Below, one piece after another: positions 1 through 8,349 of a stretch of 14,548 bases of DNA. A program made the translations under genes and the position numbers. The stretch is from assembly GCA_964443525.1 (NCBI GenBank), contig CAYUCY010000038.1, positions 1 through 14,548 of the forward strand, written 5' to 3'. The stretch's first letter is position 1, and every line of letters starts with the position of its first letter. This DNA is from CAYUCY01 sp964443525 (GTDB lineage Bacteria; Pseudomonadota; Alphaproteobacteria; Caedimonadales; Caedimonadaceae). The notes beneath the pieces were generated by a model that ran no database searches, was not told the origin of the DNA, and saw only the letters and a program-made list of their open reading frames with translations.

Positions 1-314
1 GTAAAAACACTCCTCATTCCTAGGAAAGGATTCGGGGGTTTTTCTCCGATCACAGCAAGGCAGATTTTGAGTTGAGACCTATTATAAACCCGCGTTGTCG
101 GGTCGAGGCCTGTGTTTAAAGGATATCCTTGAAGACACATCTCTCGCACTTTTGCTTTCTCAAACTCCGACTCCTGTCGATCTTTTGGTAAAGCCTTATA
201 GGCATTTATGATTTCCTGTTCATGCTCCTTAAAAGAAGCTATCCCTTGCACATGAAAAATAGGAATAAAAAAAGCCGCTAAAATTATTGAAAACCAATAA
301 ATATTTTTCATCAT
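1..314 (-). CDS. Secreted hypothetical protein, 3' end missing at window edge
   Basis: An open frame reads leftward from an ATG at 314-312 and is still open at base 1, giving 104 visible residues. A second ATG follows immediately (311-309). AAGGAG at 324-319 lies 4 nt before the first ATG and 7 nt before the second, so the second may be the real start. The N-terminus is a clear signal peptide: MMKNIYW, then a hydrophobic stretch to about residue 22, then HVQGIAS, so the product is exported. The visible mature part is charged (SFKEHEQEIINAYKALPKD) and then has two cysteines spaced about 24 residues apart (REMCLQGYPL and LKICLAVIGE). I recognise no family. The gene is divergent from rlpA and shares its upstream region. 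It is missed by a stop-to-stop ORF search because its stop lies outside the window. Existence is well supported by RBS plus signal peptide; function is unknown. Confidence 0.72.
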   Translation of the reverse strand, partial: MMKNIYWFSIILAAFFIPIFHVQGIASFKEHEQEIINAYKALPKDRQESEFEKAKVREMCLQGYPLNTGLDPTTRVYNRSQLKICLAVIGEKPPNPFLGMRSVF

Positions 315-318
315 TACA

Positions 319-324
319 CTCCTT
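319..324 (-). promoter_or_regulatory. Strong Shine-Dalgarno for the left-edge secreted gene
   Basis: AAGGAG on the minus strand, 4 nt before the ATG at 314 and 7 nt before the ATG at 311. It is the main evidence, with the signal peptide, that the truncated left-edge frame is a real gene. Confidence 0.65.
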
Positions 325-520
325 TATTTCATTTTTATTCTACATGATATTTGTAAATAAGACGTTAAGAATGTTGTGAATTTCATGAGAGGCGGAGAGT
401 TCCTTCCTCCTGAAATAAAAATATACTTTCTTTTATATTTATACATTTTTAATCTTCATTTTAGATAAATTTGATTATATGATGAACAATAGGCTTGAAT
501 TTAGGAAATTACTCAGCAAC

Positions 521-1573
521 ATGCAAAATCAGCTTAGGATCGTTTTTATTGCCTTAGCTTCCGCCATTCTTGCCGGATGCGCTAGTCGGTATGAACACTC
601 ATTCGAATCACACTCTACGAGCCGGACGAGCATCCATTCGAAACATGCAAATCGGGGATATAACAAGCCTTACGAAATTAACGGCGTTCTTTACACACCC
701 CAAAAAACTTATGAGTTAAACCAAATCGGAATCGCTTCTTATTACGGCGGCACGGATGTTTTTCATGGGCGCCCGACCTCGACGGGCGAACGTTTTGACA
801 TGAATGAAATATCGGCCGCCCATAAAACACTTCCTCTTCCTTGCGTCGTGCGCATCACAAACCTTGAAAACAATCGTAGCATTAAGGTGAAAGTCAATGA
901 CCGTGGTCCTTTTGTAGAAGGACGTATCATCGATGTCTCTCGAAAAGTTGCTCAGCTTTTAGGTTTTTATCAAAAAGGAACGGCAAAAGTTCAAGTTGAA
1001 ACAGTTTTAGAAGATACATTGATCCTGGCTGAGAATTATAGCCCCAGCAGACCCACGCTCCTTGCCGCAAATGTCTCTCAAGAAACCAATGTTTTTCAAG
1101 AAGATGCTAAAATTCTCCTGGCTCAAAATACAAAAACTCGAAAGAAGCAAAGTCTCCGGAAAAAACAACCTTCGCGAGAGGATAAACCTCTTTTACTTGC
1201 TGCAAATTCGGGTAAGAACTCGCCTCAGCCCAACCAAAAGCACAGGCAAAATTTGAATGCGCTTGTCGAAAACATTGTTCAAGAAGCGGTGGTCGACCCT
1301 CTTTTGCAGCAAGTGTCTCAAAAAATATCTGCACCTTCAAAGCCCGTTTTTATTGAAGCCGGTCTTTTCACACACTACCCGAATGCGCACGGAGCGAAGC
1401 AAAAGCTTTCAAGCAACCACAAGCGGCCGATCAAAATCGAGACGGTCCACTTTAGCAATCAACGACTCTTCAGGGTCCTTGTAGGGCCATTCGAGAGTAG
1501 CCAGGCAGCTCATTATTTGTTACAACAAATGGTCGAAAGCGGTCACAAACGTGCCCGCTTGGTTGTACTGTAA
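521..1573 (+). CDS. rlpA: RlpA, septal-ring lytic transglycosylase lipoprotein with SPOR domain
   Basis: RlpA cleaves glycan strands that lack stem peptides, at the division septum, from the outer membrane. Numbering from the upstream ATG at 479: hydrophobic signal 20-33 with lipobox LAGC and lipidated Cys34; double-psi beta-barrel about 82-165 with GIASYYGG (84-91), His115 in SAAHKTLP and Asp141 in VNDRGPF, the conserved catalytic His/Asp pair; a Lys/Arg-rich linker 185-288; and a C-terminal SPOR domain about 289-364 (FIEAGLF, FRVLVGPF) that binds denuded septal peptidoglycan. I chose the ATG at 521 because it gives a compact signal peptide (MQNQLRIVFIALASAILAGC). The ATG at 479 would add 14 residues; neither has a convincing ribosome site. 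The linker repeats a short LxLAxN motif four times. dacA follows closely, which fits coordinated wall remodelling. Family assignment is secure; the start is not. Confidence 0.93.
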   Translation: MQNQLRIVFIALASAILAGCASRYEHSFESHSTSRTSIHSKHANRGYNKPYEINGVLYTPQKTYELNQIGIASYYGGTDVFHGRPTSTGERFDMNEISAAHKTLPLPCVVRITNLENNRSIKVKVNDRGPFVEGRIIDVSRKVAQLLGFYQKGTAKVQVETVLEDTLILAENYSPSRPTLLAANVSQETNVFQEDAKILLAQNTKTRKKQSLRKKQPSREDKPLLLAANSGKNSPQPNQKHRQNLNALVENIVQEAVVDPLLQQVSQKISAPSKPVFIEAGLFTHYPNAHGAKQKLSSNHKRPIKIETVHFSNQRLFRVLVGPFESSQAAHYLLQQMVESGHKRARLVVL

Positions 1574-1599
1574 TAAACGCATTCTTGAAGAGGATTTCT

Positions 1600-2817
1600 A
1601 TGTCGGGCTCTCGTCGTCTCTTAAGTATTTTATCTTTATTTCTTGTAGCCATCCCCCTCGAGGCCTCCTCAAAACCTAAGAAAAAAGTCAAACCCCACGA
1701 AGAAACCCAGACAGAAGTCATCCACAATCACACGCCTACCAATGGCCCGAGACTTGATTCGACCCATGCGATTCTGATTGACCTTACAACAGGTAAGGTT
1801 CTTTACGAGAAGAATGCTGACCAACAGGTAGCGCCCTCTTCCATGAGTAAAATCATGACGGCTTACCTTGCTTTTGAAGCGCTGAAAGAGGGTCGCCTTA
1901 AATTGGATCAGCTATTCACGGTCTCTCAAAAAGCCTGGAAAAAAGGCGGCTCCCGCATGTTTATTGATGTCAACACGCAAGTGACGGCGGGAGATTTGCT
2001 TCGTGGCATTATTGTTCAATCCGGAAACGATGCCAGCATCTGCCTGGCGGAGGGGATGGCCGGATCCGAAGAAGCTTTTGCGGGAAATATGACACGCGTC
2101 GCTGCCGAGCTCGGATGTCAAAATACACGCTTTATTAATGCAACGGGCTGGCCCGATGAAGGACATCTCACCACGGTTCGGGATCTCGCTCTTATCGCTC
2201 GTAAAACCATCGAGTGTTTCCCGGAATATTACTCTATGTATGCAGAAACCGAGTTCTCCTATAACAATATTACCCAACAAAACAGAAATCCTTTGCTCGG
2301 CGTGATGGCCGGATGCGACGGCATGAAAACCGGTCATACGGACGCAGGCGGCTTCGGACTTATAGCTTCAGCCGTTCAGGATAAGGGGCGTCGCTTGGTC
2401 ATGGTCATCAACGGCGCCAAGACAAGCAAGCAACGAGCGCAAGATGCTTTAGCATTGATGCAGTGGGGCTTTAGTTACTACACAAGTCCCGTCGTCTTCA
2501 AAAAAGGAAAGGAAGTCGAAGCTGCCGACGTTTGGTTGGGAGATGCCCCGAAAGTGAATCTGATTGCCTCGGAAGACTGTAGCCTAACTCTTCCCCGACA
2601 TGAAATGCGGGATGTAAAGATGCAGATTGCCTATAAAAGCCCGATCGCAGCTCCCTTAAAAGCAGGTCAAGAGATAGGATCGATCTTTATTTCCTCTCCT
2701 TCTAACCCGGAAAGGGAAATTAAGCTTCTGGCCGGAAAGGACGTTGGAAAGGCGGGATTCTTCTCTCGCATCGGTGCAGCGCTTCATTATCTCTTTTATG
2801 GACATAATAAAGAATGA
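1600..2817 (+). CDS. dacA: D-alanyl-D-alanine carboxypeptidase (penicillin-binding protein 5/6 family)
   Basis: A periplasmic serine DD-carboxypeptidase (peptidase S11) that removes the terminal D-Ala from peptidoglycan stem pentapeptides and so limits cross-linking. The ATG at 1600 is preferred because GAAGAGGA lies 5 nt upstream; an in-frame TTG at 1585 would add five residues. In 1600-numbering: signal peptide 1-24, then a basic KPKKKVKP stretch; SxxK motif SMSK at 81-84 with nucleophile Ser81; SGN at 141-143; KTG at 243-245 followed by HTDAGGFG. The C-terminal PBP5-associated beta domain (about 300-378) is followed by a putative amphipathic membrane anchor, GKAGFFSRIGAALHYLFYG. All three catalytic motifs are intact and the 405-residue length is normal. 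The stop overlaps the tmk start (ATGA). rlpA ends 26 nt upstream. Confidence 0.95.
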   Translation: MSGSRRLLSILSLFLVAIPLEASSKPKKKVKPHEETQTEVIHNHTPTNGPRLDSTHAILIDLTTGKVLYEKNADQQVAPSSMSKIMTAYLAFEALKEGRLKLDQLFTVSQKAWKKGGSRMFIDVNTQVTAGDLLRGIIVQSGNDASICLAEGMAGSEEAFAGNMTRVAAELGCQNTRFINATGWPDEGHLTTVRDLALIARKTIECFPEYYSMYAETEFSYNNITQQNRNPLLGVMAGCDGMKTGHTDAGGFGLIASAVQDKGRRLVMVINGAKTSKQRAQDALALMQWGFSYYTSPVVFKKGKEVEAADVWLGDAPKVNLIASEDCSLTLPRHEMRDVKMQIAYKSPIAAPLKAGQEIGSIFISSPSNPEREIKLLAGKDVGKAGFFSRIGAALHYLFYGHNKE

Positions 2818-3440
2818 GTCGCGGGTATTTCATCACGCTCGAGGGGGGTGAAGGAGCCGGGAAATCGACCCATGCCCAAACCATCAAGAGCTTCCTGACT
2901 TCCCAAGGAATTGACGTGATACTCACACGAGAACCGGGTGGAAGCCCAGGAGCCGAACTTATTCGTCCCCTTCTTGTGCAAGGCAAGCCCGGGCAGTGGG
3001 ATGCTCTGACCGAATATCTGCTCTTCAGTGCTGCCCGTCGGAATCATATTGAGACACTGCTAAAACCCGCTCTGGACGACGGCACATGGGTCATCTCCGA
3101 CCGTTTTTATGATTCATCGGTTGCCTATCAAGGATATGGAGGCGGGGTTTCCCTCTCCTTCCTAGAGACGATCTATCGAGAGATTGCCGGGGACTTTGAA
3201 CCGAATCTTACTTTTCTTTTTGACTTATCCCCTGAGGCGGGACTCTCTCGTGCTCGCGGCAGAAATGACGGAGAGACGCGCTTTGAAGATAAGGAAATTG
3301 CCTTTCACCAACGCTTGAGACAAGGATTTTTGGAGATTGCCCGAAAGGCCCCACGGCGATTTGAAGTTATCAATGCGGAAAATCCCAAGGAAGTTGTTGG
3401 CCAAAGGGTCGTTGATATCCTCAAAGATCGGTTTTTCTAG
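2814..3440 (+). CDS. tmk: Thymidylate kinase
   Basis: A cytoplasmic kinase that phosphorylates dTMP to dTDP with ATP, an essential step in dTTP synthesis. P-loop GGEGAGKST at 11-19, TREPGGSPGAE at 38-48, FSAARRNHI at 71-79 (dTMP-binding region), DRFYDSSVAYQG at 96-107 (the DR[YFH] signature, here DRF), and the LID region around 145-160 (RARGRNDGETRFE). At 208 residues it is the usual length. The start ATG overlaps the dacA stop by 4 nt and has little ribosome site of its own, so translational coupling to dacA is likely. holB begins 12 nt downstream; tmk and holB are adjacent in many bacteria. Confidence 0.96.
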   Translation: MSRGYFITLEGGEGAGKSTHAQTIKSFLTSQGIDVILTREPGGSPGAELIRPLLVQGKPGQWDALTEYLLFSAARRNHIETLLKPALDDGTWVISDRFYDSSVAYQGYGGGVSLSFLETIYREIAGDFEPNLTFLFDLSPEAGLSRARGRNDGETRFEDKEIAFHQRLRQGFLEIARKAPRRFEVINAENPKEVVGQRVVDILKDRFF

Positions 3441-3452
3441 AGGAGCAAAGAG

Positions 3453-4502
3453 ATGAAAAGCCATCAAATCCCCTACCTTCACAGTCACACAAAGGTGATA
3501 GCGCATCTGGTGGCTCAGATTGAAAAAAATACCCTTCCTCACGGCCTGCTTTTTCAAGGTCCGAAAGGGATCGGCAAAGCAACGCTCGCCTATCATCTCG
3601 CCCGTTATCTCCTAAGCACCAAGAGAACTTCCTTCCCAGTGCCCGAGACGGATCCGATCTTCCCCGTCATCAGCCAAATGAGACATCCTGACTTTTTGCT
3701 CCTCGGGGAGAATTCTCCTCATCGGGAGGATGAAAAGAGCGAAATTACTATTGACGAAGTCCGCCAGGTCAGCCGATTTATTCATTTATCCCCGCAAGAA
3801 GGGGGGTGGCGTGTCGTCCTCATCGACGCCATCGATGACCTCAATCGGAAAGCCATGAATGCTCTTTTGAAAGCGTTAGAGGAACCACCACCCCGAACGG
3901 TCATGGTTTTGATCTCCCATTTTTCAGGTGGACTCTTGCCGACCATTCGTTCCCGGTGCCAGCGCATTTCTTTTCATCCTCTTGAAGAAGAACACTCTGA
4001 TAAGGTCCTGCAGCACCTTCTTCCGAGCCTTAGCGAGGAGGACTTTACTTTTTACCGCAATTTCTCTGAAGGCTGCCCGGGGAGATCCCAAAGTCTTTTC
4101 TGGCTCGGGGGTCGCTCCTTTTACCTAAAGTTTTTAGAACTTCTGGAAGACTTATCTCAGGGCCGACTTATGAAGGCATTTCCATTTCTTGAAACTCTAA
4201 ATGAAACCTCCGAATTTCTCACCTCTTCCCAAGCACAAAGAATTTTCATAGAGCTTCTCTCCTCGTGGATTCATCGCATGATTCAAGGAAAAGCAAATAT
4301 TCTCCTTTCAGATGAAGAAAAAATTATGAAAGGTCTCTTCTCAAAACATCCTCTCGCGACTTGGCTTGACATCTGGTCCTCCATCAATTCTCTCTGGCAC
4401 GAGACTGAGGTCTTGCATCTTAACCGAAAATCGGCTTTCCTTACAGTCTTCGGATGGATCAGTGGCCACGTGCCCCTTACTAAATTTAGAGAATCTGCAT
4501 GA
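3453..4502 (+). CDS. holB: DNA polymerase III delta prime subunit
   Basis: Delta prime is the stator of the clamp loader that opens the beta sliding clamp for the replicative polymerase. It is an AAA+ fold protein: Walker A GPKGIGKAT at 36-44, Walker B-like VVLIDAIDDLN at 121-131, NALLKALEEPP at 136-146, and the sensor-1 SRC motif at 167-169 (arginine finger of the delta prime/gamma family). The four-cysteine zinc module found between Walker A and Walker B in E. coli delta prime is absent: residues 50-95 contain no cysteine. That is common in alphaproteobacteria and not a defect. The C-terminal part (about 210-349) is divergent, as usual for the helical collar domain. AGGAG precedes the start, and the stop overlaps the metG ATG. 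Confidence 0.9.
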   Translation: MKSHQIPYLHSHTKVIAHLVAQIEKNTLPHGLLFQGPKGIGKATLAYHLARYLLSTKRTSFPVPETDPIFPVISQMRHPDFLLLGENSPHREDEKSEITIDEVRQVSRFIHLSPQEGGWRVVLIDAIDDLNRKAMNALLKALEEPPPRTVMVLISHFSGGLLPTIRSRCQRISFHPLEEEHSDKVLQHLLPSLSEEDFTFYRNFSEGCPGRSQSLFWLGGRSFYLKFLELLEDLSQGRLMKAFPFLETLNETSEFLTSSQAQRIFIELLSSWIHRMIQGKANILLSDEEKIMKGLFSKHPLATWLDIWSSINSLWHETEVLHLNRKSAFLTVFGWISGHVPLTKFRESA

Positions 4503-6019
4503 CAAAAACCCCGAGCTGCATCACAACGCCTATTTACTATGTCAATGGCATCCCCCATATCGGCCATGCATATACAAGCATTGCGGCCGATGTTCTCGCT
4601 CGTTTCATGAGGCTTGACGGAAGAGAAGTTCTCTTTCTGACGGGAACGGATGAGCACGGACAAAAAATTGAAAAAGCAGCTCTTGCCGCGGGAAAAAATC
4701 CGCAAACATTTACGGATGAGGTCTCGGAGCACTTTCGGGAAATGAGCTGCTTTCTAAATTTAAGTGAAGATCAGTTTATCCGCACGACGGAAGATCGTCA
4801 CAAGAAAGCAGCTCAAGCCCTTTGGCAGGCCATCGATGAAAACGGATTCATCTATAAAGGATCTTATGCAGGGTGGTATTCCGTTCGAGATGAGGCCTTT
4901 TATGCAGAAGCAGAGCTAGTCAATGGCAAGGCCCCCACGGGCGCCGATGTCGAATGGGTCGAGGAGTCGAGTTATTTCTTTAAACTCTCTGCGTTTCAAG
5001 AGCCTCTCCTCACTTTCTATAAAGACAATCCCGAATTCATCGGTCCTGAAACCCGTCGGAATGAAGTCGTTCGGTTTGTAGAAGGAGGTCTCCATGACCT
5101 TTCGATTTCAAGGTCTACCTTTAAATGGGGTATCCCGGTCCCAGGTGACGAGGACCATGTTATGTACGTCTGGATGGATGCGCTTACGAATTATATATCA
5201 GCCTTAGGTTATCCAGATCTCTCATCTCAAAACTATACAAAGTTCTGGCCCCATGTTGTTCATCTGATCGGAAAAGACATTATCCGATTTCATGCGATCT
5301 ACTGGCCTGCTTTCTTAATGGCCGCAGGGCTCCCTTGTCCCGAACGCCTCTTCGCGCACGGCTGGTGGACCAATGAAGGGCAGAAAATTTCAAAGTCCTT
5401 GGGGAATACGATCGACCCGAAAGCCCTCGTTGAAGAATTCGGAATCGATCAGGTGCGCTACTTCCTTCTCAGAGAAGTCCCTTTCGGACAAGACGGGGAT
5501 TTTTCACGAGCCGCTCTCATCCAAAGGATTAACTCGGATTTAGCCAACGACTTCGGAAACCTTTCTCAACGGGTTCTTTCCTTCATTCAAAAAAATGCGG
5601 AAGCAAAAGTACCGACTCCGGGCCCTTTCACCGACCAGGATGAAAAGATTTTAAAGCAAGCAACAGAGCTCATTCCGATGCTCAGAACCCTGGCAGAAAA
5701 GCAATCACTCCACAAAATGTTGGAGGCGATTTGGGCTTTGATCTCGGAAGCCAATCGATATATAGATGCTGAGCAACCTTGGGCCTTAAAGAAATCTGAC
5801 ACAGCCAGGATGAAGACGGTCCTCTACGTGCTGGTGGAAGTTTTAAGGCATATCGGCATTCTGACCAGCCCTTTTATGCCGATTTCCTGCAGTAATCTTC
5901 TTGATCAACTTTCAATCCCGCAGGAAGATCGAGAGATTTCAGCTCTTTCAGAGAAAAAATTACCCTTGGAAATGCCGCTTCCCCAACCTTTCGGCCTTTT
6001 TCCAAGGATCTCTCAATAG
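4499..6019 (+). CDS. metG: Methionyl-tRNA synthetase, zinc-free short form
   Basis: A class I synthetase that charges tRNA-Met and initiator tRNA. HIGH motif at 20-23 (NGIPHIGHAYTS), LTGTDEHGQKI at 47-57, KISKS at 296-300 (KMSKS variant) followed by LGNTIDP. The connective-peptide region reads WYSVRDEAFYAE (126-137) with no CxxC pairs, so this is the form without a zinc knuckle. At 506 residues it ends after the anticodon-binding helical domain and lacks the C-terminal tRNA-binding (EMAP-like) extension, as is usual in alphaproteobacteria. It overlaps holB by 4 nt (ATGA). The tatD gene that often follows metG in this group is not present; an unrelated secreted orphan follows instead. Confidence 0.96.
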   Translation: MTKTPSCITTPIYYVNGIPHIGHAYTSIAADVLARFMRLDGREVLFLTGTDEHGQKIEKAALAAGKNPQTFTDEVSEHFREMSCFLNLSEDQFIRTTEDRHKKAAQALWQAIDENGFIYKGSYAGWYSVRDEAFYAEAELVNGKAPTGADVEWVEESSYFFKLSAFQEPLLTFYKDNPEFIGPETRRNEVVRFVEGGLHDLSISRSTFKWGIPVPGDEDHVMYVWMDALTNYISALGYPDLSSQNYTKFWPHVVHLIGKDIIRFHAIYWPAFLMAAGLPCPERLFAHGWWTNEGQKISKSLGNTIDPKALVEEFGIDQVRYFLLREVPFGQDGDFSRAALIQRINSDLANDFGNLSQRVLSFIQKNAEAKVPTPGPFTDQDEKILKQATELIPMLRTLAEKQSLHKMLEAIWALISEANRYIDAEQPWALKKSDTARMKTVLYVLVEVLRHIGILTSPFMPISCSNLLDQLSIPQEDREISALSEKKLPLEMPLPQPFGLFPRISQ

Positions 6020-6103
6020 AGCGATCCTTAATGGCATTTTTTTAATCCTTTTTTAACTTTTCGATCCCTATCACTCAAAAGACAACTAAGCACGGAGAAA
6101 TAG

Positions 6104-6934
6104 ATGTACAGATACCTCACTCTTTTCATATTCTTGTTCATGTCTACCGTCCCGCAGTGCAAAGCGAGTCTGCAGACGGTGGAGCCAATTCGTGACTCAG
6201 GATATCAGCTACGAGAACTTGTCATCGTTGATCAAGAGCCGATTCATGTAAGGACCCTATCAAGTTCTAAAGAAATAACGAATACGGAGATTTTTGATCA
6301 CNNNNNNNNNNTGACGGACCTCCTCAATTCCCTTTCGGAAACTCCTGATTGTTTGACGTCCGTCACCTATTTAAAAGGAACATCGGCTCTTCGACCAACC
6401 CCTTATCTTATTGCCTCATTGGCTGGGATTTCATCAAAGGATTTACCATCTCTTGATCATATTTTTTTAAATAATTTCTGTGAATACAAGGAACAAAAAC
6501 CACTTCACAGGGGAACAGTTATAAAACTTAATTTTACAGGAAAAAACCTCACCTCGGATAAAGAAATTCCCTTCTCATTAGCATTAAAAGAAAGTGTTTT
6601 AAGGGAGGCTGAAAAATTGGTTCTTTTGACCATCGATGACACTCCGGAACCCTCGGTATTTCAACTTCATTTTTTGAAAGGAACTTATAGAATCTCTCAT
6701 CCATTGAAAACTTTGGATCTTTTAAAGTCCAACTCCAACTTTGATCATATTTACCTTCAAAGGCTGGAGCCCTTCGGGATATCGGACACCCTCTCCTATT
6801 ATAAAGCCACTTTCGCTTATGAGTTACATTTGGAGACAGATCGGGGAAGTGACACTGAAGATGACGATGAGATACCGGTAAAGATTAATCCCTTGCCGAC
6901 CTTTGACGTTTATCTATATCCCATTTCTCAATAG
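6104..6934 (+). CDS. Secreted hypothetical protein interrupted by a scaffold gap
   Basis: The ATG at 6104 is preceded by GGAG 6 nt upstream. It opens a signal peptide (MYRYLTLFIFLFMSTVPQCKA) and a mature N-terminus that stops at residue 66 where ten N occur (6302-6311). After the gap an open frame continues in the same phase to a TAG at 6934, with about 207 residues rich in leucine, beta-prone stretches and an acidic patch near the end (DRGSDTEDDDEIPVK). Continuity depends on the placeholder length: if the true gap is not 1 modulo 3, the two halves are out of frame or belong to two genes. No family is recognised. The gene stands apart from metG (84 nt) and tpiA, so it may have its own promoter. 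Confidence 0.6.
   Translation: MYRYLTLFIFLFMSTVPQCKASLQTVEPIRDSGYQLRELVIVDQEPIHVRTLSSSKEITNTEIFDHXXXXTDLLNSLSETPDCLTSVTYLKGTSALRPTPYLIASLAGISSKDLPSLDHIFLNNFCEYKEQKPLHRGTVIKLNFTGKNLTSDKEIPFSLALKESVLREAEKLVLLTIDDTPEPSVFQLHFLKGTYRISHPLKTLDLLKSNSNFDHIYLQRLEPFGISDTLSYYKATFAYELHLETDRGSDTEDDDEIPVKINPLPTFDVYLYPISQ
6302..6311. other. Scaffold gap, ten N
   Basis: A run of exactly ten N inside a predicted coding region. An identical-length run occurs at 13247, so ten is a placeholder and the real missing length is unknown. Confidence 0.95.
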
Positions 6935-7001
6935 GAGCGGGGTTGCTATTTGTTTGTCGGTAGAGTAGAAAAAATAAAAAACTCTATCAGATAATAGCTT
7001 G

Positions 7002-7733
7002 ATGACCTCTTTGATCGTTGCCAACTGGAAGATGAACATGAGCCCTCTTGAGGCTCGGGATTTAACGGTTTCCCTTGCAGACCGATCTTCCGACCTTTCT
7101 GTAACCGTCTGCATTTGTCCGCCCTTTGCCTACCTGAGTCTTGTTCAGGGACGGTTCATGAGTGCCTCTTTTTTATTGGGTGCTCAGGACTGCTCGCCTT
7201 CTGAGAACGGAGCTCATACAGGCGATGTTAGCGCACAAATGCTTAAAGAACTTGGGTGCAGTTTCGTTATCGTCGGACATTCGGAAAGACGGGGCGATCA
7301 TCATGAAACGGACGCTCTTGTAAAAGCTAAAGCCAATCGCGTTCAAGCACACGATATGATACCCATCGTCTGCGTCGGTGAATCCTTTGAAGAGCGAGAG
7401 GCCGGAAAAACCCTTGACGTTATCAAACAGCAGCTTGAAGGCTCTTTACCTCTTCAAAAAACTTTTGAGAGTCTAGTCATTGCCTATGAGCCTGTTTGGG
7501 CCATCGGCACGGGAAAAGTACCGAGCTTGTCAGAAATACAAGAAGTCCACGCCTTTATACGTTCTTTTCTAAGATCTATCTCGTCAGAAGCTACTCAGTG
7601 TCGCCTTCTTTACGGTGGGTCTGTGAAGGCAAATAATGCCGCGGAAATCCTTGCGCTTTCGGATGTAAACGGCCTTCTCGTCGGGGGCGCTTCTTTGAAA
7701 GCGGAAGAGTTTCTTAGCATTTGCCGCGCTTAG
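7002..7733 (+). CDS. tpiA: Triosephosphate isomerase
   Basis: A cytoplasmic glycolytic/gluconeogenic enzyme that interconverts dihydroxyacetone phosphate and glyceraldehyde 3-phosphate. All active-site elements are visible: substrate-binding Lys in NWKMN near residue 10, catalytic His in VGHSERR, general-base Glu in AYEPVWAIGTGK with the mobile loop 6 sequence, and the phosphate grips YGGSVKANNA and GLLVGGASLK. After GHSERR the sequence is GDHHETD, where relatives usually have a glycine before ETD; this is unlikely to matter. I use the ATG at 7002, not the overlapping TTG at 6999; no strong ribosome site precedes it. Length 243 is typical. The upstream spacer is AT-rich. Presence of tpiA indicates a retained lower glycolysis or gluconeogenesis segment. 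Confidence 0.96.
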   Translation: MTSLIVANWKMNMSPLEARDLTVSLADRSSDLSVTVCICPPFAYLSLVQGRFMSASFLLGAQDCSPSENGAHTGDVSAQMLKELGCSFVIVGHSERRGDHHETDALVKAKANRVQAHDMIPIVCVGESFEEREAGKTLDVIKQQLEGSLPLQKTFESLVIAYEPVWAIGTGKVPSLSEIQEVHAFIRSFLRSISSEATQCRLLYGGSVKANNAAEILALSDVNGLLVGGASLKAEEFLSICRA

Positions 7734-7800
7734 GATTTCTTCTTCCCTTTTTCTCTTGAAATGCTAAAATTTTAAAAAAAGGCATAAACAGGGAGAAAAT

Positions 7801-8340
7801 ATGCTGGAAAATACTAAAATTTCATATGGTCTTGTCTCCAGGCTCTTTCACTGGATTATGGCCCTCATGATGATCATTATGGTTGCCGTGGCTCTTAACA
7901 TGACTGAGATGCCTCCCGGGGACACCAAATGGCAACTCTACGGTCTGCATAAAGCAACAGGTCTTTTGATTTTCATCCTCGCCGGTTTCAGGTTGTGGTG
8001 GCGGGCACGAAATCCGGTCCCTGACCTGCCGAAGGATCTACCTGAGTGGATACGAAAAGGGGCCGATTACAATACGAAGTTTCTTTACAGCATCATATTT
8101 CTGATGCCTATTACCGGTTTTGTGATGTCTTCCTTCGGCGGTCACCCGATCAGCTTTTACGGACTTTTTATGATTCCACCCCTAGCTGAGAAATCACCTT
8201 TGGGTGATTTCGGGCATGAAGCCCACTATTGGATTTCAATCGCCCTCTATTTCTCTTTTGCAGGGCACGTAGCGGCGGCCCTTTATCATCACTTTATCCG
8301 CAAAGATAACGTCCTCCTACGTATGATTAAACAACAATAA
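7801..8340 (+). CDS. Cytochrome b561 family membrane protein
   Basis: An inner-membrane di-heme b-type cytochrome of the bacterial CybB/YodB family, thought to pass electrons between the quinone pool and other acceptors. GGGAG lies 5 nt upstream of the start. Four membrane segments are visible at roughly 12-34, 46-64, 93-112 and 143-163. Likely heme-ligand histidines are His17 (RLFHWIM, helix 1), His50 (YGLHKATG, helix 2), and His142/His156 (HEAHYW and AGHVAAALYHH) in the last helix region. Length 179 is normal for the family. The stop codon forms part of the ribosome site for the next membrane protein gene, so the two are co-transcribed. The physiological electron partner cannot be inferred from this context. 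Confidence 0.88.
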   Translation: MLENTKISYGLVSRLFHWIMALMMIIMVAVALNMTEMPPGDTKWQLYGLHKATGLLIFILAGFRLWWRARNPVPDLPKDLPEWIRKGADYNTKFLYSIIFLMPITGFVMSSFGGHPISFYGLFMIPPLAEKSPLGDFGHEAHYWISIALYFSFAGHVAAALYHHFIRKDNVLLRMIKQQ

Positions 8341-8349
8341 GGATATTTC

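Noticed and set aside
1912..2337. 141-codon minus-strand frame inside dacA
   Set aside because: It is the antisense shadow of a gene with all three penicillin-binding motifs intact; it shows no ribosome site or recognisable domain.
3225..3596. 123-codon minus-strand frame across tmk and holB
   Set aside because: Antisense to the conserved coding sequence of both genes; no independent support.
3503..3760. Missing zinc cysteines in holB as a possible defect
   Set aside because: Absence of the zinc module is common in alphaproteobacterial delta prime and the AAA+ motifs are intact.
4283..4732. 149-codon minus-strand frame at the holB/metG junction
   Set aside because: Shadow frame opposite the HIGH-motif region of metG and the holB C-terminus.
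6961..6986. Inverted repeat TAGAGT/ACTCTA before tpiA
   Set aside because: Only six base pairs around an A-rich 14-nt loop, no T-tract; too weak to call a terminator or operator.
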